This document shows, piece by piece, positions 1-7,635 of a stretch of DNA of 64,000 bases (positions within the stretch are counted from its first letter, which is position 1; every line of letters begins with the position of its first letter). Origin of the DNA: a gamma proteobacterium symbiont of Taylorina sp. (lineage in GTDB: Bacteria; Pseudomonadota; Gammaproteobacteria; GRL18). Location: assembly GCA_025655455.1 (NCBI GenBank), contig JAHXIV010000013.1, positions 124,001 through 188,000 of the forward strand. Direction: 5' to 3'. A model generated the notes under the pieces. It saw nothing but the letters and a program-made list of their open reading frames with translations, had not been told where the DNA came from and ran no database searches. A program made the position numbers and the translations under genes.

Positions 1-1237
1 GCCCTAAAATCTGGCGGATGCGATGGCGCGGATTCAACGCAGTTTCCGCCATCTGAAACACAAACTGTATCTGCCTTAAATCTTCACGCGAGCGTTGTTT
101 ACAGGTATTATTGAGCACTCTACCCTGGAATTCAATCTGTCCATTCGATGGCACCATCAGGCCACTAATAACACGACCCAATGTGGTTTTCCCCGAACCT
201 GATTCTCCAATGATACCGATGGTTTCACCTAGGTTTACCTTCAGTGAAATATCTTTTAATACAGTAGAAGTATTTGAACCATAGGCTGCAGTGACATTGG
301 AAAGTGTCAGTAATACATCGCTGTTAGCCTCTTTCCGCACAGTATTTTCTAACCTGCATTTCTCAACAGGATCTGGAGTGAGCTTATCGGCAGCGGCAGC
401 GGCAGCGGCAGTAAGAGGTTGGTGAGAGATGTGGGGTAATTGCAACTGCGGCACGGCATCCATCAGCATACGGGTATACTCCTGACAGGGATTGTCAAGA
501 ATGTTCTGGGTAGACTGTAATTCAACCATTCGCCCATCCTTCAACACCAGAATATCATCGGCCATTTGTACGACGACAGCCAGATCATGACTGACATAAA
601 TAGCCGCCACCTTCTGCTCACGGATAAGTCGTTTAAAAGCCTGCAAGACTTCGATCTGAGTAGTAACATCCAGCGCAGTCGTCGGTTCATCCATAATCAG
701 TAATTTTGGATGGCACATCATTGCCATAGCCGCCATCAGGCGCTGTAACTGTCCACCGCTAACCTGATGCGGATAAAGTCTTCCGATAGTCTCGGGGTTT
801 GGCAGACCCAATTGATTATACAGTGACACGGCACGCAGATCGGCTTGCTGACGTGTCATTAATCCTCTGAGAACTGCAACCTCAGTGACCTGCGCACCAA
901 TGGTCAGTGCCCGGTTAAACGCGGCGGCGGCACTTTGAGCAATATAGGCGATATCGCTTCCTCGCTTTTGCTGAATCTGTGACGAATCCAGGTTCAGCAA
1001 ATCCTCGTCCTGCAGTATTACCTTTCCTTTGCTGATTTTGCAGTTGGGACGTGAGTAGCCCATGGTGGCTAAAGAAACCGTGGTTTTTCCCGACCCGGAC
1101 TCCCCTATCAGGGAAGTAATCTGGCCGGGCGCTATGGAAAAACTGATATTACAGACAATCGGCATCGTTTTGCCATGCCGGTCAATGGCATCGACGCATA
1201 AGTTCTGCACCTGCAAGATATCATTATTAGAATTCAC
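1..1237 (-). CDS. Peptide-type ABC transporter ATPase, two fused nucleotide-binding domains (3' end cut by window)
   Basis: Cytoplasmic ATPase expected to power import through the two adjacent permeases. Translating the minus strand from a GTG at 1237 gives an open frame to the window edge (about 412 codons). The first domain has Walker A GESGSGKTT, signature VSGGQLQR and Walker B LLIMDEPTTALD. The second Walker A, GESGSGKTT, lies near 180-215, followed by a Q-loop region reading FVFQMAETALNPRHRI. This two-domain order is that of fused DppD-DppF or YejF-type proteins. The linker carries a run of about seven alanines from a GCC/GCT repeat near 390-415. The GTG overlaps the permease stop by 11 bases, which suggests translational coupling. 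The C-terminus is outside the window. The family is certain; the substrate is not. Confidence 0.9.
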   Translation of the reverse strand, partial: MNSNNDILQVQNLCVDAIDRHGKTMPIVCNISFSIAPGQITSLIGESGSGKTTVSLATMGYSRPNCKISKGKVILQDEDLLNLDSSQIQQKRGSDIAYIAQSAAAAFNRALTIGAQVTEVAVLRGLMTRQQADLRAVSLYNQLGLPNPETIGRLYPHQVSGGQLQRLMAAMAMMCHPKLLIMDEPTTALDVTTQIEVLQAFKRLIREQKVAAIYVSHDLAVVVQMADDILVLKDGRMVELQSTQNILDNPCQEYTRMLMDAVPQLQLPHISHQPLTAAAAAAADKLTPDPVEKCRLENTVRKEANSDVLLTLSNVTAAYGSNTSTVLKDISLKVNLGETIGIIGESGSGKTTLGRVISGLMVPSNGQIEFQGRVLNNTCKQRSREDLRQIQFVFQMAETALNPRHRIRQILG

Positions 1238-2087
1238 TGGGCAAGGCCGAATCCAGTTGCTGTAAATACCAGTCAATGAAAATATTAATGGTGATAGTTA
1301 TCAGGGAAATAGCCAGAGCCGGGTACAGCGGCGCATAGGATCCAAACAATAGCCCCTGCATATTCTCACGGATCAGCAGCCCCAAATCAGCATGTGGAGG
1401 CTGCATGCCCAACCCCAAAAAACCCAATGCAGACATGAATAAAATAGTATAGGTAAAGCGGATACCAAACTCAGCGGCCAGTGGTCCCAATGCATTGGGC
1501 AAGATTTCATGCCATATGATCCATTTCAGACCTTCTCCGCGAACCCGAGCCGCTTCAACATAATCTGATGCCACGATATTCATCGCCAGAGCACGAGCAA
1601 TACGAAATACCCGGGTGGAATCGATCAACGCCAGAGTTACAATTAGTACCGGCAGACTGCTGCCGAGCGAAGCGATGACGATCAGCGCGATCATGATGGC
1701 AGGCAAGGCAATTAATGCATCTATAACCCGGCTTAAAAGCGTATCAAAAATCCCACCGAGCACTGCGGCCAGAAAACCCAGCAGACAGCCGGTGAAAAAT
1801 GCCAGAACCGTTACGACAAAGGTCACGCCCAGTGTAATCTGCAATCCGTAAATGAGTCGTGAAGCTATATCGCGTCCCAGATAATCCCCTCCCAGCAGCA
1901 TCGAATCAGACATCAGATGATAGCTTTCATCAGTCAGGATTTCAGTAGGCTGATAGGGCGAGACCCAGGGGGCAGCAATTGCCAGCACAATCAAGATGAT
2001 TAAAATTGACAAACAGATAATAGCGGTTGGAGTGAGATTCTGCAGCAGATCCCGAAAAGGACTGGATTTAGACTGAATATTTCTCAT
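1227..2087 (-). CDS. Peptide-type ABC transporter permease, DppC/OppC family
   Basis: Inner-membrane permease of the binding-protein-dependent class, 286 residues, the usual DppC length. It has an N-terminal membrane segment (about residues 20-42), a periplasmic stretch containing APWVSPYQP typical of DppC/OppC, and five further hydrophobic segments. The EAA loop that contacts the ATPase reads EAARVRGEGLKWIIWHEILPNA, near residues 178-200. Its ATG overlaps the TGA of the upstream permease as ATGA, and its own stop lies inside the start of the ATPase gene, so the three genes form a tightly coupled operon. Substrate class (di/oligopeptide, nickel or another small cationic compound) cannot be told from sequence. 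Confidence 0.92.
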   Translation of the reverse strand: MRNIQSKSSPFRDLLQNLTPTAIICLSILIILIVLAIAAPWVSPYQPTEILTDESYHLMSDSMLLGGDYLGRDIASRLIYGLQITLGVTFVVTVLAFFTGCLLGFLAAVLGGIFDTLLSRVIDALIALPAIMIALIVIASLGSSLPVLIVTLALIDSTRVFRIARALAMNIVASDYVEAARVRGEGLKWIIWHEILPNALGPLAAEFGIRFTYTILFMSALGFLGLGMQPPHADLGLLIRENMQGLLFGSYAPLYPALAISLITITINIFIDWYLQQLDSALPSEF

Positions 2088-3055
2088 TTAGGATGCCGAA
2101 TACGCGGGTTTGCTACGATTGATATCGTATCAGCAAACAGGTTTAATAACACATAGACGGCACAAAATAGCATAGCACAGCCCTGCACCAAAGGGATGTC
2201 CCGTGTTGTTACCGCATCCACCATCAACTTGCCCAGACCGTTTATGTTAAAAAGAGTTTCGATCACTACAACGCCACTGATCAGGTAGGCCAGGTTCAAT
2301 GCAATCACGTTTACGATTGGCGCAATGGCATTGGACAGTGCGTGCACCAGCAATAAACGGGACTTTGGCACACCTTTCAGAATAGCCATTTCAATGGCTG
2401 GTGAGGTGAGTTCATTGAGCACCGCCGTACGGGTCATGCGTGCCATATGTGCAATGACCGTGAAAGAAAGAGCCGTTACCGGAAGCACGAGCATACGAGC
2501 CAGTTCAAGAAAATTAGAATCGGGGCGAATTGTGGATAGTGCCGGTAACCATCCCAATTGTACTGAAAAAATGGACACCAGAATCACCGCTACCAGAAAA
2601 TCAGGAATGGAAATGAGGGTCAGAGTAATGGCAGAGATAGTTTTATCGATACGACCATTGGGTCTGGTGGAGGCAATCAGACCCAGCAAAACGGACAATG
2701 GAACCGCCACCAGAGCCGTCACACCGGCCAGAAGAAAGGTGTTGCTGCTGCGCTCGGCTATCAATACCGAAATCTCGCGGCCAGAGACCAGCGAGGTGCC
2801 CATATCGCCATGCAGCAAGTTGCCAAACCAATGCATATAACGAATATGTGCAGCCTGATCCAGTCCCAGTCGAGCTCTGATATTAGCAATTGACTCCGGT
2901 GTAGCACCCGGTCCCAAAATCGCCTGCGCAACATCGCCGGGCAGAAGCTCGGTGCCGGCGAAGACCAGTAGCGATACAACCAGTACAGTCACCACACCGA
3001 TTGCCATACGGCGGATTACAATCAGCGGCAGATCCATCAATGCCTTGTACCACAC
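2084..3055 (-). CDS. Peptide-type ABC transporter permease, DppB/OppB family
   Basis: Partner permease, 323 residues, with the typical DppB layout: one N-terminal membrane helix (residues 14-35), a periplasmic region with LLPGDVAQAILGPGATPE, then five hydrophobic segments. The EAA-like loop near residues 220-240 includes EMAILKGVPKSRLLLVHALSNAIAP. The C-terminal VIETLFNINGLGKLMVDAVTTRDIPLVQG is characteristic of the family. It forms an ATGA overlap with the downstream permease. The upstream neighbour is the binding-protein gene, but about 245 bases holding a large palindrome intervene. Confidence 0.93.
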   Translation of the reverse strand: MWYKALMDLPLIVIRRMAIGVVTVLVVSLLVFAGTELLPGDVAQAILGPGATPESIANIRARLGLDQAAHIRYMHWFGNLLHGDMGTSLVSGREISVLIAERSSNTFLLAGVTALVAVPLSVLLGLIASTRPNGRIDKTISAITLTLISIPDFLVAVILVSIFSVQLGWLPALSTIRPDSNFLELARMLVLPVTALSFTVIAHMARMTRTAVLNELTSPAIEMAILKGVPKSRLLLVHALSNAIAPIVNVIALNLAYLISGVVVIETLFNINGLGKLMVDAVTTRDIPLVQGCAMLFCAVYVLLNLFADTISIVANPRIRHPK

Positions 3056-3121
3056 TGAAAATACATCAAGCCAAATTCCAGTGATAGTGGGACAGCTTCA
3101 TCAGGGACACGACAATGACCT

Positions 3122-3306
3122 TTAACCTAAAAACCTCAGATGATTCGTAGCGAGGATGACTAAGATGCTGTAGATTAAGCGTTTTACTGTTCATTTTGGA
3201 TTTATTCATAGTCACTCTATGGGTGAATTCAAAATTAACCGAAAATGCTTAAGGTGCAGTAACTTAGACATCCACAGTAGATTTAACTGAGGTTTTTAGG
3301 TTTAAC
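3122..3306. repeat. Large imperfect palindrome (~185 bp) inside the ABC transporter unit
   Basis: The left end TAACCTAAAAACCTCA (3123-3138) is matched in reverse complement at 3288-3303. Similarity continues inward: GGATGACTAAG near 3154-3164 pairs with GGATGTCTAAG read on the other strand from 3278. The TTAAG, TTTT and CATAG blocks also match, and the arms meet near 3212-3216. By eye the arms agree at about 70%, with one- or two-base indels. The outer end overlaps the TAA stop of the binding-protein gene. It may be a small non-autonomous transposon, or a very long hairpin that reduces expression of the permeases relative to the binding protein. No open frame is inside. Confidence 0.7.
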
Positions 3307-4894
3307 TATCAATCCATGCAGTTGTTGCAAATTGATTAAATCCCAGTGGGCCGGAAGGGTGTGGTGTAATCCCTTTGACCTTTTTATTGGCTGCATCGAG
3401 GGTATCGAGAAATGCCATAATGATGATGCCGCCATCTTGTTGCAGCATATTTTGCATTTCACCATACATGGCCTTACGCTTATCAAAGTTTGTCTCAGAT
3501 CGGGCTTGTAGTAATAATTTATCAAAACGATCATTTTTCCAGACGGTTTCGTTCCACTTTGCATCACCCTTGTAAGCAATACTAAACATCAGATCTGGTA
3601 TTGGACGTGCGGGCCAGGTGGTTGTGCACATTGGTTTTTGCATCCAGACAGAAGACCAGTAAGAATCTGCTGATACCTTATGTAGATTAAGATTTACACC
3701 ACCAGCCTTAGCAGTTTCCTGAAGAATTTCACAGGAAGGAATAGAACCTACGCCAGTCACTGCAGAGGAGTATAGATCCATTGATTTGTTTTCCATTCCC
3801 GCCTTTTTGATGTAAAACCTGGCCTTGTCAGGATCATAAGCACGTTGAGGAATGTCACTATTGTAATAGGGGTCGAAAGAGGAGATAGGATGGTCATTAC
3901 CAATATGACCATAGCCTTTGTAAACGTTTTTAAGAATCATCTCCCGATCAATGCCATATTTCATCGCCATTCTCAGGTTTTTATTAGCAGTCGGCTCGCG
4001 ATCCCGCATCATGACCAAGCCACTGTGCATTCCGCTCTCTGCACGAAGAAGATTAAAATTCTGACTCCGCTCAATCAAATGAGCCGCCTTTGGATCCAGA
4101 CTCATCATCAAATCGATATCCCCGGACAACAGGGCGTTAACCCGTGCCGTAGGGTCGGCGATGCCGATATACTCAATTTCATCAATATAAGGACCTTCCG
4201 ATCCCCAGTAATTAGGGTTACGTTCAAAAATATAAGTCGAGCCGGGTTTGAATTCCTTGACTTTGAAAGGTCCTGTGCCATTTGTAGTCGTAGTAAAATC
4301 TGTATAACCATCAGCAATCATATGTACTCGTGTATCACTAAGAATGATGGGGAGCTCGGCATTTGGTGAAGTCAGGGTAAACTCAACCGTATGTTTATCA
4401 ATCTTTTTCATCTCCTTTATCTGACTTAAATAGGCCTTGGCCGGAGATTCGGATTTTTCACCGAGATGATGCTGAAGAGAATAAATGACATCTTCTGCAC
4501 CAAATTCTTTGCCATTATGGAATTGCACTCCCTTTCTCAATTTGAACACCCACTTCGAGGCATCCGCATTAGACTCCCATGACACGGCTAATTGAGGTGT
4601 CGGTGACAGGTCAGGTCCTCGATTGACCAGCGTATCGTATAGTGCAAATCCCCTTAATAGATCTGAGTCGCTATAATATCGAGCTGGATCAATAGAGTTA
4701 CTCTGTTGTGAAGACTCCACGCCTACTGTGAGACGGCCTCCACGTTTTGGTGTCTGTGCATGGGCATTACTGCTTAGCAGGAGTCCCAGCGAAGTGCTGG
4801 AAATACCGGCAGCTGCTGCAAGCTTGATGAATTCACGGCGTGGTAAAACGCCATTTTTTAATTCGTTCTGGTATTGCTTTATTTTATTAGGCAT
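3302..4894 (-). CDS. Periplasmic solute-binding protein, SBP_bac_5 family, Tat-type signal
   Basis: Captures the substrate for the ABC transporter encoded downstream. It has 530 residues, the normal size for the family. The N-terminus carries a twin-arginine motif, RREFIKLAAAAG (residues 19-30), then a hydrophobic stretch and a probable AHA cleavage site near residue 46. Family features follow: KLRKGVQFHNGKEFGAEDVIYSL, NGTGPFKVKEF, NPNYWG and MAMKYGIDREMILKNVYKGYG. The C-terminal GPLGFNQF is also usual. A motif shared with the upstream region of the neighbouring TorF gene lies 118-163 bases before the start, so the two may be co-regulated. The ligand is unknown. Confidence 0.93.
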   Translation of the reverse strand: MPNKIKQYQNELKNGVLPRREFIKLAAAAGISSTSLGLLLSSNAHAQTPKRGGRLTVGVESSQQSNSIDPARYYSDSDLLRGFALYDTLVNRGPDLSPTPQLAVSWESNADASKWVFKLRKGVQFHNGKEFGAEDVIYSLQHHLGEKSESPAKAYLSQIKEMKKIDKHTVEFTLTSPNAELPIILSDTRVHMIADGYTDFTTTTNGTGPFKVKEFKPGSTYIFERNPNYWGSEGPYIDEIEYIGIADPTARVNALLSGDIDLMMSLDPKAAHLIERSQNFNLLRAESGMHSGLVMMRDREPTANKNLRMAMKYGIDREMILKNVYKGYGHIGNDHPISSFDPYYNSDIPQRAYDPDKARFYIKKAGMENKSMDLYSSAVTGVGSIPSCEILQETAKAGGVNLNLHKVSADSYWSSVWMQKPMCTTTWPARPIPDLMFSIAYKGDAKWNETVWKNDRFDKLLLQARSETNFDKRKAMYGEMQNMLQQDGGIIIMAFLDTLDAANKKVKGITPHPSGPLGFNQFATTAWIDS

Positions 4895-5011
4895 AGTTAT
4901 TTTTTCGTTTTTTTAGTAATTTATTATTTAAAAATGATTTAGTGCTTATCGAAGATTTTTTAAAGCATCTTGCCAAACACTACCCCCCAACCAACCTACT
5001 GCATTCAATAT

Positions 5012-5057
5012 TCTATTCTCTAATTTAGTTTAAAGTTTTTATGGGCTTAAAACAACC
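5012..5057 (-). promoter_or_regulatory. Shared upstream motif, copy before the solute-binding protein gene
   Basis: About 46 bases that recur at 5919-5965 with four mismatches and one indel. On the minus strand the conserved core includes TGTTTTAAGC, CATAAAAA and CTTTAAACTA. Each copy is upstream of a minus-strand start codon (SBP gene here, torF there) and no other part of the two intergenic regions is as similar. An operator or promoter block is inferred. A duplication that carried the promoter along is the alternative. Confidence 0.5.
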
Positions 5058-5128
5058 ACAAATGCTGTTGAATTAAGCTATAAACTGTTGATAAGAAAAG
5101 AGTATAATGAGCTAAATCTATTGTTTAT

Positions 5129-5848
5129 TTAGAAGCCAAATGTTTTCGCAATGGACAAAACGACTCGTTCATCCGCATCGTAGTAATCAGCAAGATTGCT
5201 TGTATCTTCCACTGCCAGATTGAAATCTATACCTTTCCAGCTTGTGGTATACTCAGCGCGAAAGTGATCATAAGAGTCTTCGTTTGATCCACCCCAAGCA
5301 AACTTATCTACATCATAGGATTTTGAATGCTTATAAATAAATCGTACATTGTGCCCTTCAGCTACTTCAAACTTATGCGCAAGCACCACTACAGAATTAC
5401 CAGCACCTAAGCCATTATAGTCATTTGTATACCAAAAATTCAGCTCACTATCACCAAGTGAAGAGTTATAACCAAATTTGGCTAAGGCTTCAGGGTAGTT
5501 ATAATCGTCTGAATATGAAGCTCCATCATAGGCGTAATAGGCGAGACCCGTAGTTAAACCAATTTTCTCAGTGAGCTGCCAATATTTGCCAAAATAAACA
5601 TCTATCTCTTGACTGGTTTTATCGTTCTCCCCAAAATCTACATTAGATGTCCATGCACCTACATATAAACCATTCTCTCCAGCCCAATCCAAACCCACTT
5701 GTAGTGCAGGGTCACTTTGCGTTTGACTAATACCATTTAAGGTATAATCTGTAACAGCTGTAACAGTTAAGGAAACATCTGCTTGAGCAGAATGAAGCAC
5801 TGAAAGTAGACTGCAGCACACCGCTGCTGATGTAAGTGTTTTTTTCAT
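5129..5848 (-). CDS. TorF-family outer-membrane protein (putative porin)
   Basis: A 239-residue exported beta-barrel-type protein. The signal peptide is residues 1-23, ending SAQA. The mature start VSLTVTAVTDYTLNGISQTQSDPALQVGLDWAGENGLYVGAWTSNV is the hallmark of the TorF family (known from TIGRFAM as gcw_chp). Alternating hydrophobic strands follow, and the C-terminal residue is Phe (IAKTFGF), as expected for outer-membrane insertion. AAGGAG lies just before the ATG. A second member of the family is at 52915. It sits between a PLP decarboxylase and a solute-binding protein gene, which suggests an outer-membrane channel for the same compound, but this is inference. Confidence 0.85.
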   Translation of the reverse strand: MKKTLTSAAVCCSLLSVLHSAQADVSLTVTAVTDYTLNGISQTQSDPALQVGLDWAGENGLYVGAWTSNVDFGENDKTSQEIDVYFGKYWQLTEKIGLTTGLAYYAYDGASYSDDYNYPEALAKFGYNSSLGDSELNFWYTNDYNGLGAGNSVVVLAHKFEVAEGHNVRFIYKHSKSYDVDKFAWGGSNEDSYDHFRAEYTTSWKGIDFNLAVEDTSNLADYYDADERVVLSIAKTFGF

Positions 5849-5918
5849 AGACTTATTACTCCTTTATAATACAATAATTAATAATATTTTGCCAAGCGAA
5901 TATACTACACTCAAAAGC

Positions 5919-5965
5919 TCTATTCTTTAATCTAGTTTAAAGTTTTTTATGAGCTTAAAACAGCC
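5919..5965 (-). promoter_or_regulatory. Shared upstream motif, copy before torF
   Basis: Second copy of the motif at 5012-5057, lying 71-117 bases before the torF start. On the minus strand, downstream of it, TTGGCA and TATTAT are spaced by 18 bases just before the ribosome-binding site. This is a possible but very start-proximal promoter. The rest of the torF upstream region up to 6133 shows no gene. Confidence 0.5.
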
Positions 5966-6133
5966 CCCATGTTTTACCAATTTTTAGCTTAAAGACTGCC
6001 GAGAGAGTGGTGCAAGGTATCTTATATGATTGACACTCATACAAGATACCGTTGCTACGCAATTATTTTACGAGTGGATGAGCTGAGGATATCTGGGACA
6101 TCTGGAAAAAGAGTTTTCGTGCTGCCTCTATGC

Positions 6134-7576
6134 CTATGTACAAACCTTTGTCGGAAATTCTTTGAGGATTTGCAGACAAAATTCTACATCTTGCAGATGT
6201 GTTCTATAGACGCAAACTGCCAGCCGAAGATAGTAGTTACCTTCAATAGTTGTAGTTGAAATATATAAGCTGCCATCCTTGAGCAGAGCTTTTACCAACA
6301 TCCGGTTGTATTCGTTAGCATCTCCCTCTGCGGGTACATATCTAAATAAGACGACTGAGATATCGGGAAACGGTCCCACTTCAAATCCCGGGATTTGCTG
6401 AATACGCTTATGAAAATAACGAGCCAGATAGACTTTTTCCGTTAATGCAGCTCTGAAAGGTTTTAGCCCAAAAAGTTTTAAAGGCATCCACATCCTCAAT
6501 CCACGGAAATGTTTGGAGAGTTCCGGGGACAGGCTGGCAGGATCAAGTTCATCGTCCTGTAAGGCATCCTGCATATAATTGGCATGGTAGCTATTGGCAG
6601 CTAAAATATGGCGTCTGTCTCTTACAATGACAGCACCACTACCATAGGGAAGAAATAAGCCCTTATGTGGATCGATGACAAATGAATCGCTTCTTTCTAT
6701 TCCCTTTAGTTTGGCTGCGACTTCTTCACATAGAATATAAAAACCACCATAAGCAGCGTCTACATGAAACCAGACTTTGTTATGTTCACACACATGAGCG
6801 ATTGTATCCAGTTTATCTATAGCGCCCACTTCCGTTGTACCGGCAGAAGCAACAATCATAAAAGGGATCAAGCCTTTTTTTCGATCATTATCAATTATCT
6901 CAGGCAATTGAGCCGTTTGCATATGGTAAGCTTTATCAACGGGTAAATAACGTATTTCTGCCTCGCGCATGCCTGCCACTGTAAGGGCTTTGAGTACCGA
7001 ATGATGTGTTTGGCTTGAAACATATATTACAGCTCGATGATAATCTTTGGCTTTTAGCTGATAGGCCTCGCGAGCAGCAGTAATGGCAATCAGATGAGCA
7101 ACAGAGCCTCCTGATGTCATGTTTCCCGCTGCAGTTTCCGGATAGCCCATTAAATCTGCAATCCATCGAATCAATTGATTTTCCAGGCGAACACTGCCGG
7201 GACTGGCAAAAAAAGAACCCGCATATTTATTACTGACAGCAGCCAGAAAGTCTCCAAGTGCAGAAGGATATAAACCTCCCCCTGGTATATAGCCGAAATG
7301 ACGTGAGGAGGTAAGGTCTATTCCTGGAGGATCGATAGATTTTTCTACCAGCTTTAATACTTCATCTATATTCAATGAATTTTCTTCGATAGGGCTATCG
7401 AGCAGTCCTAAGCCATTATCAGAGCTGTCTTCATATGCCTTTCGGCTATTTCTTTTATGAATAAATGACTCTGCGTAAGCATTTGTCTGAGTATGCCAAT
7501 ACGCACGCGTATTATCTTCCGGCTCCAATAGCCTGCTTTCTTTTTCCAGTTGCCGTATTTTGTCGAGTTCGTTCAT
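6134..7576 (-). CDS. Group II PLP-dependent decarboxylase (aromatic-L-amino-acid decarboxylase-like)
   Basis: A 480-residue cytosolic enzyme expected to decarboxylate an amino acid to an amine. The PLP lysine is K305 in IDPHKGLFLPYGSG. D273 in HVDAAYGGFY binds the pyridine nitrogen, and H191/H192 in SSQTHHSV provide the ring-stacking His. GNMTSGGSVAH (151-161) and ASAGTTEVGAID (243-254) are family motifs. Length and spacing match aromatic-L-amino-acid and tyrosine decarboxylases rather than the longer glutamate type. Substrate is not assignable by eye. The same-strand torF, binding protein and ABC transporter downstream suggest a pathway that imports the precursor or moves the amine; spacing (285 bases to torF) argues for separate transcripts. 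Confidence 0.88.
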   Translation of the reverse strand: MNELDKIRQLEKESRLLEPEDNTRAYWHTQTNAYAESFIHKRNSRKAYEDSSDNGLGLLDSPIEENSLNIDEVLKLVEKSIDPPGIDLTSSRHFGYIPGGGLYPSALGDFLAAVSNKYAGSFFASPGSVRLENQLIRWIADLMGYPETAAGNMTSGGSVAHLIAITAAREAYQLKAKDYHRAVIYVSSQTHHSVLKALTVAGMREAEIRYLPVDKAYHMQTAQLPEIIDNDRKKGLIPFMIVASAGTTEVGAIDKLDTIAHVCEHNKVWFHVDAAYGGFYILCEEVAAKLKGIERSDSFVIDPHKGLFLPYGSGAVIVRDRRHILAANSYHANYMQDALQDDELDPASLSPELSKHFRGLRMWMPLKLFGLKPFRAALTEKVYLARYFHKRIQQIPGFEVGPFPDISVVLFRYVPAEGDANEYNRMLVKALLKDGSLYISTTTIEGNYYLRLAVCVYRTHLQDVEFCLQILKEFPTKVCT

Positions 7577-7635
7577 TGAAATAGTGATTAGATTAAGTAA
7601 TGAGTAAATGCTATTAAGGGTATGAGAAATACAGA

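Noticed and set aside
2325..2840. A 171-codon plus-strand open frame
   Set aside because: Antisense to the DppB-type permease; no domain features and a Ser/Arg/Thr-rich sequence typical of a shadow frame.
3845..4369. A 174-codon plus-strand open frame
   Set aside because: It is antisense to the well-supported solute-binding protein gene, has no ribosome-binding site or recognisable domain, and its composition is that of a mirrored coding strand.
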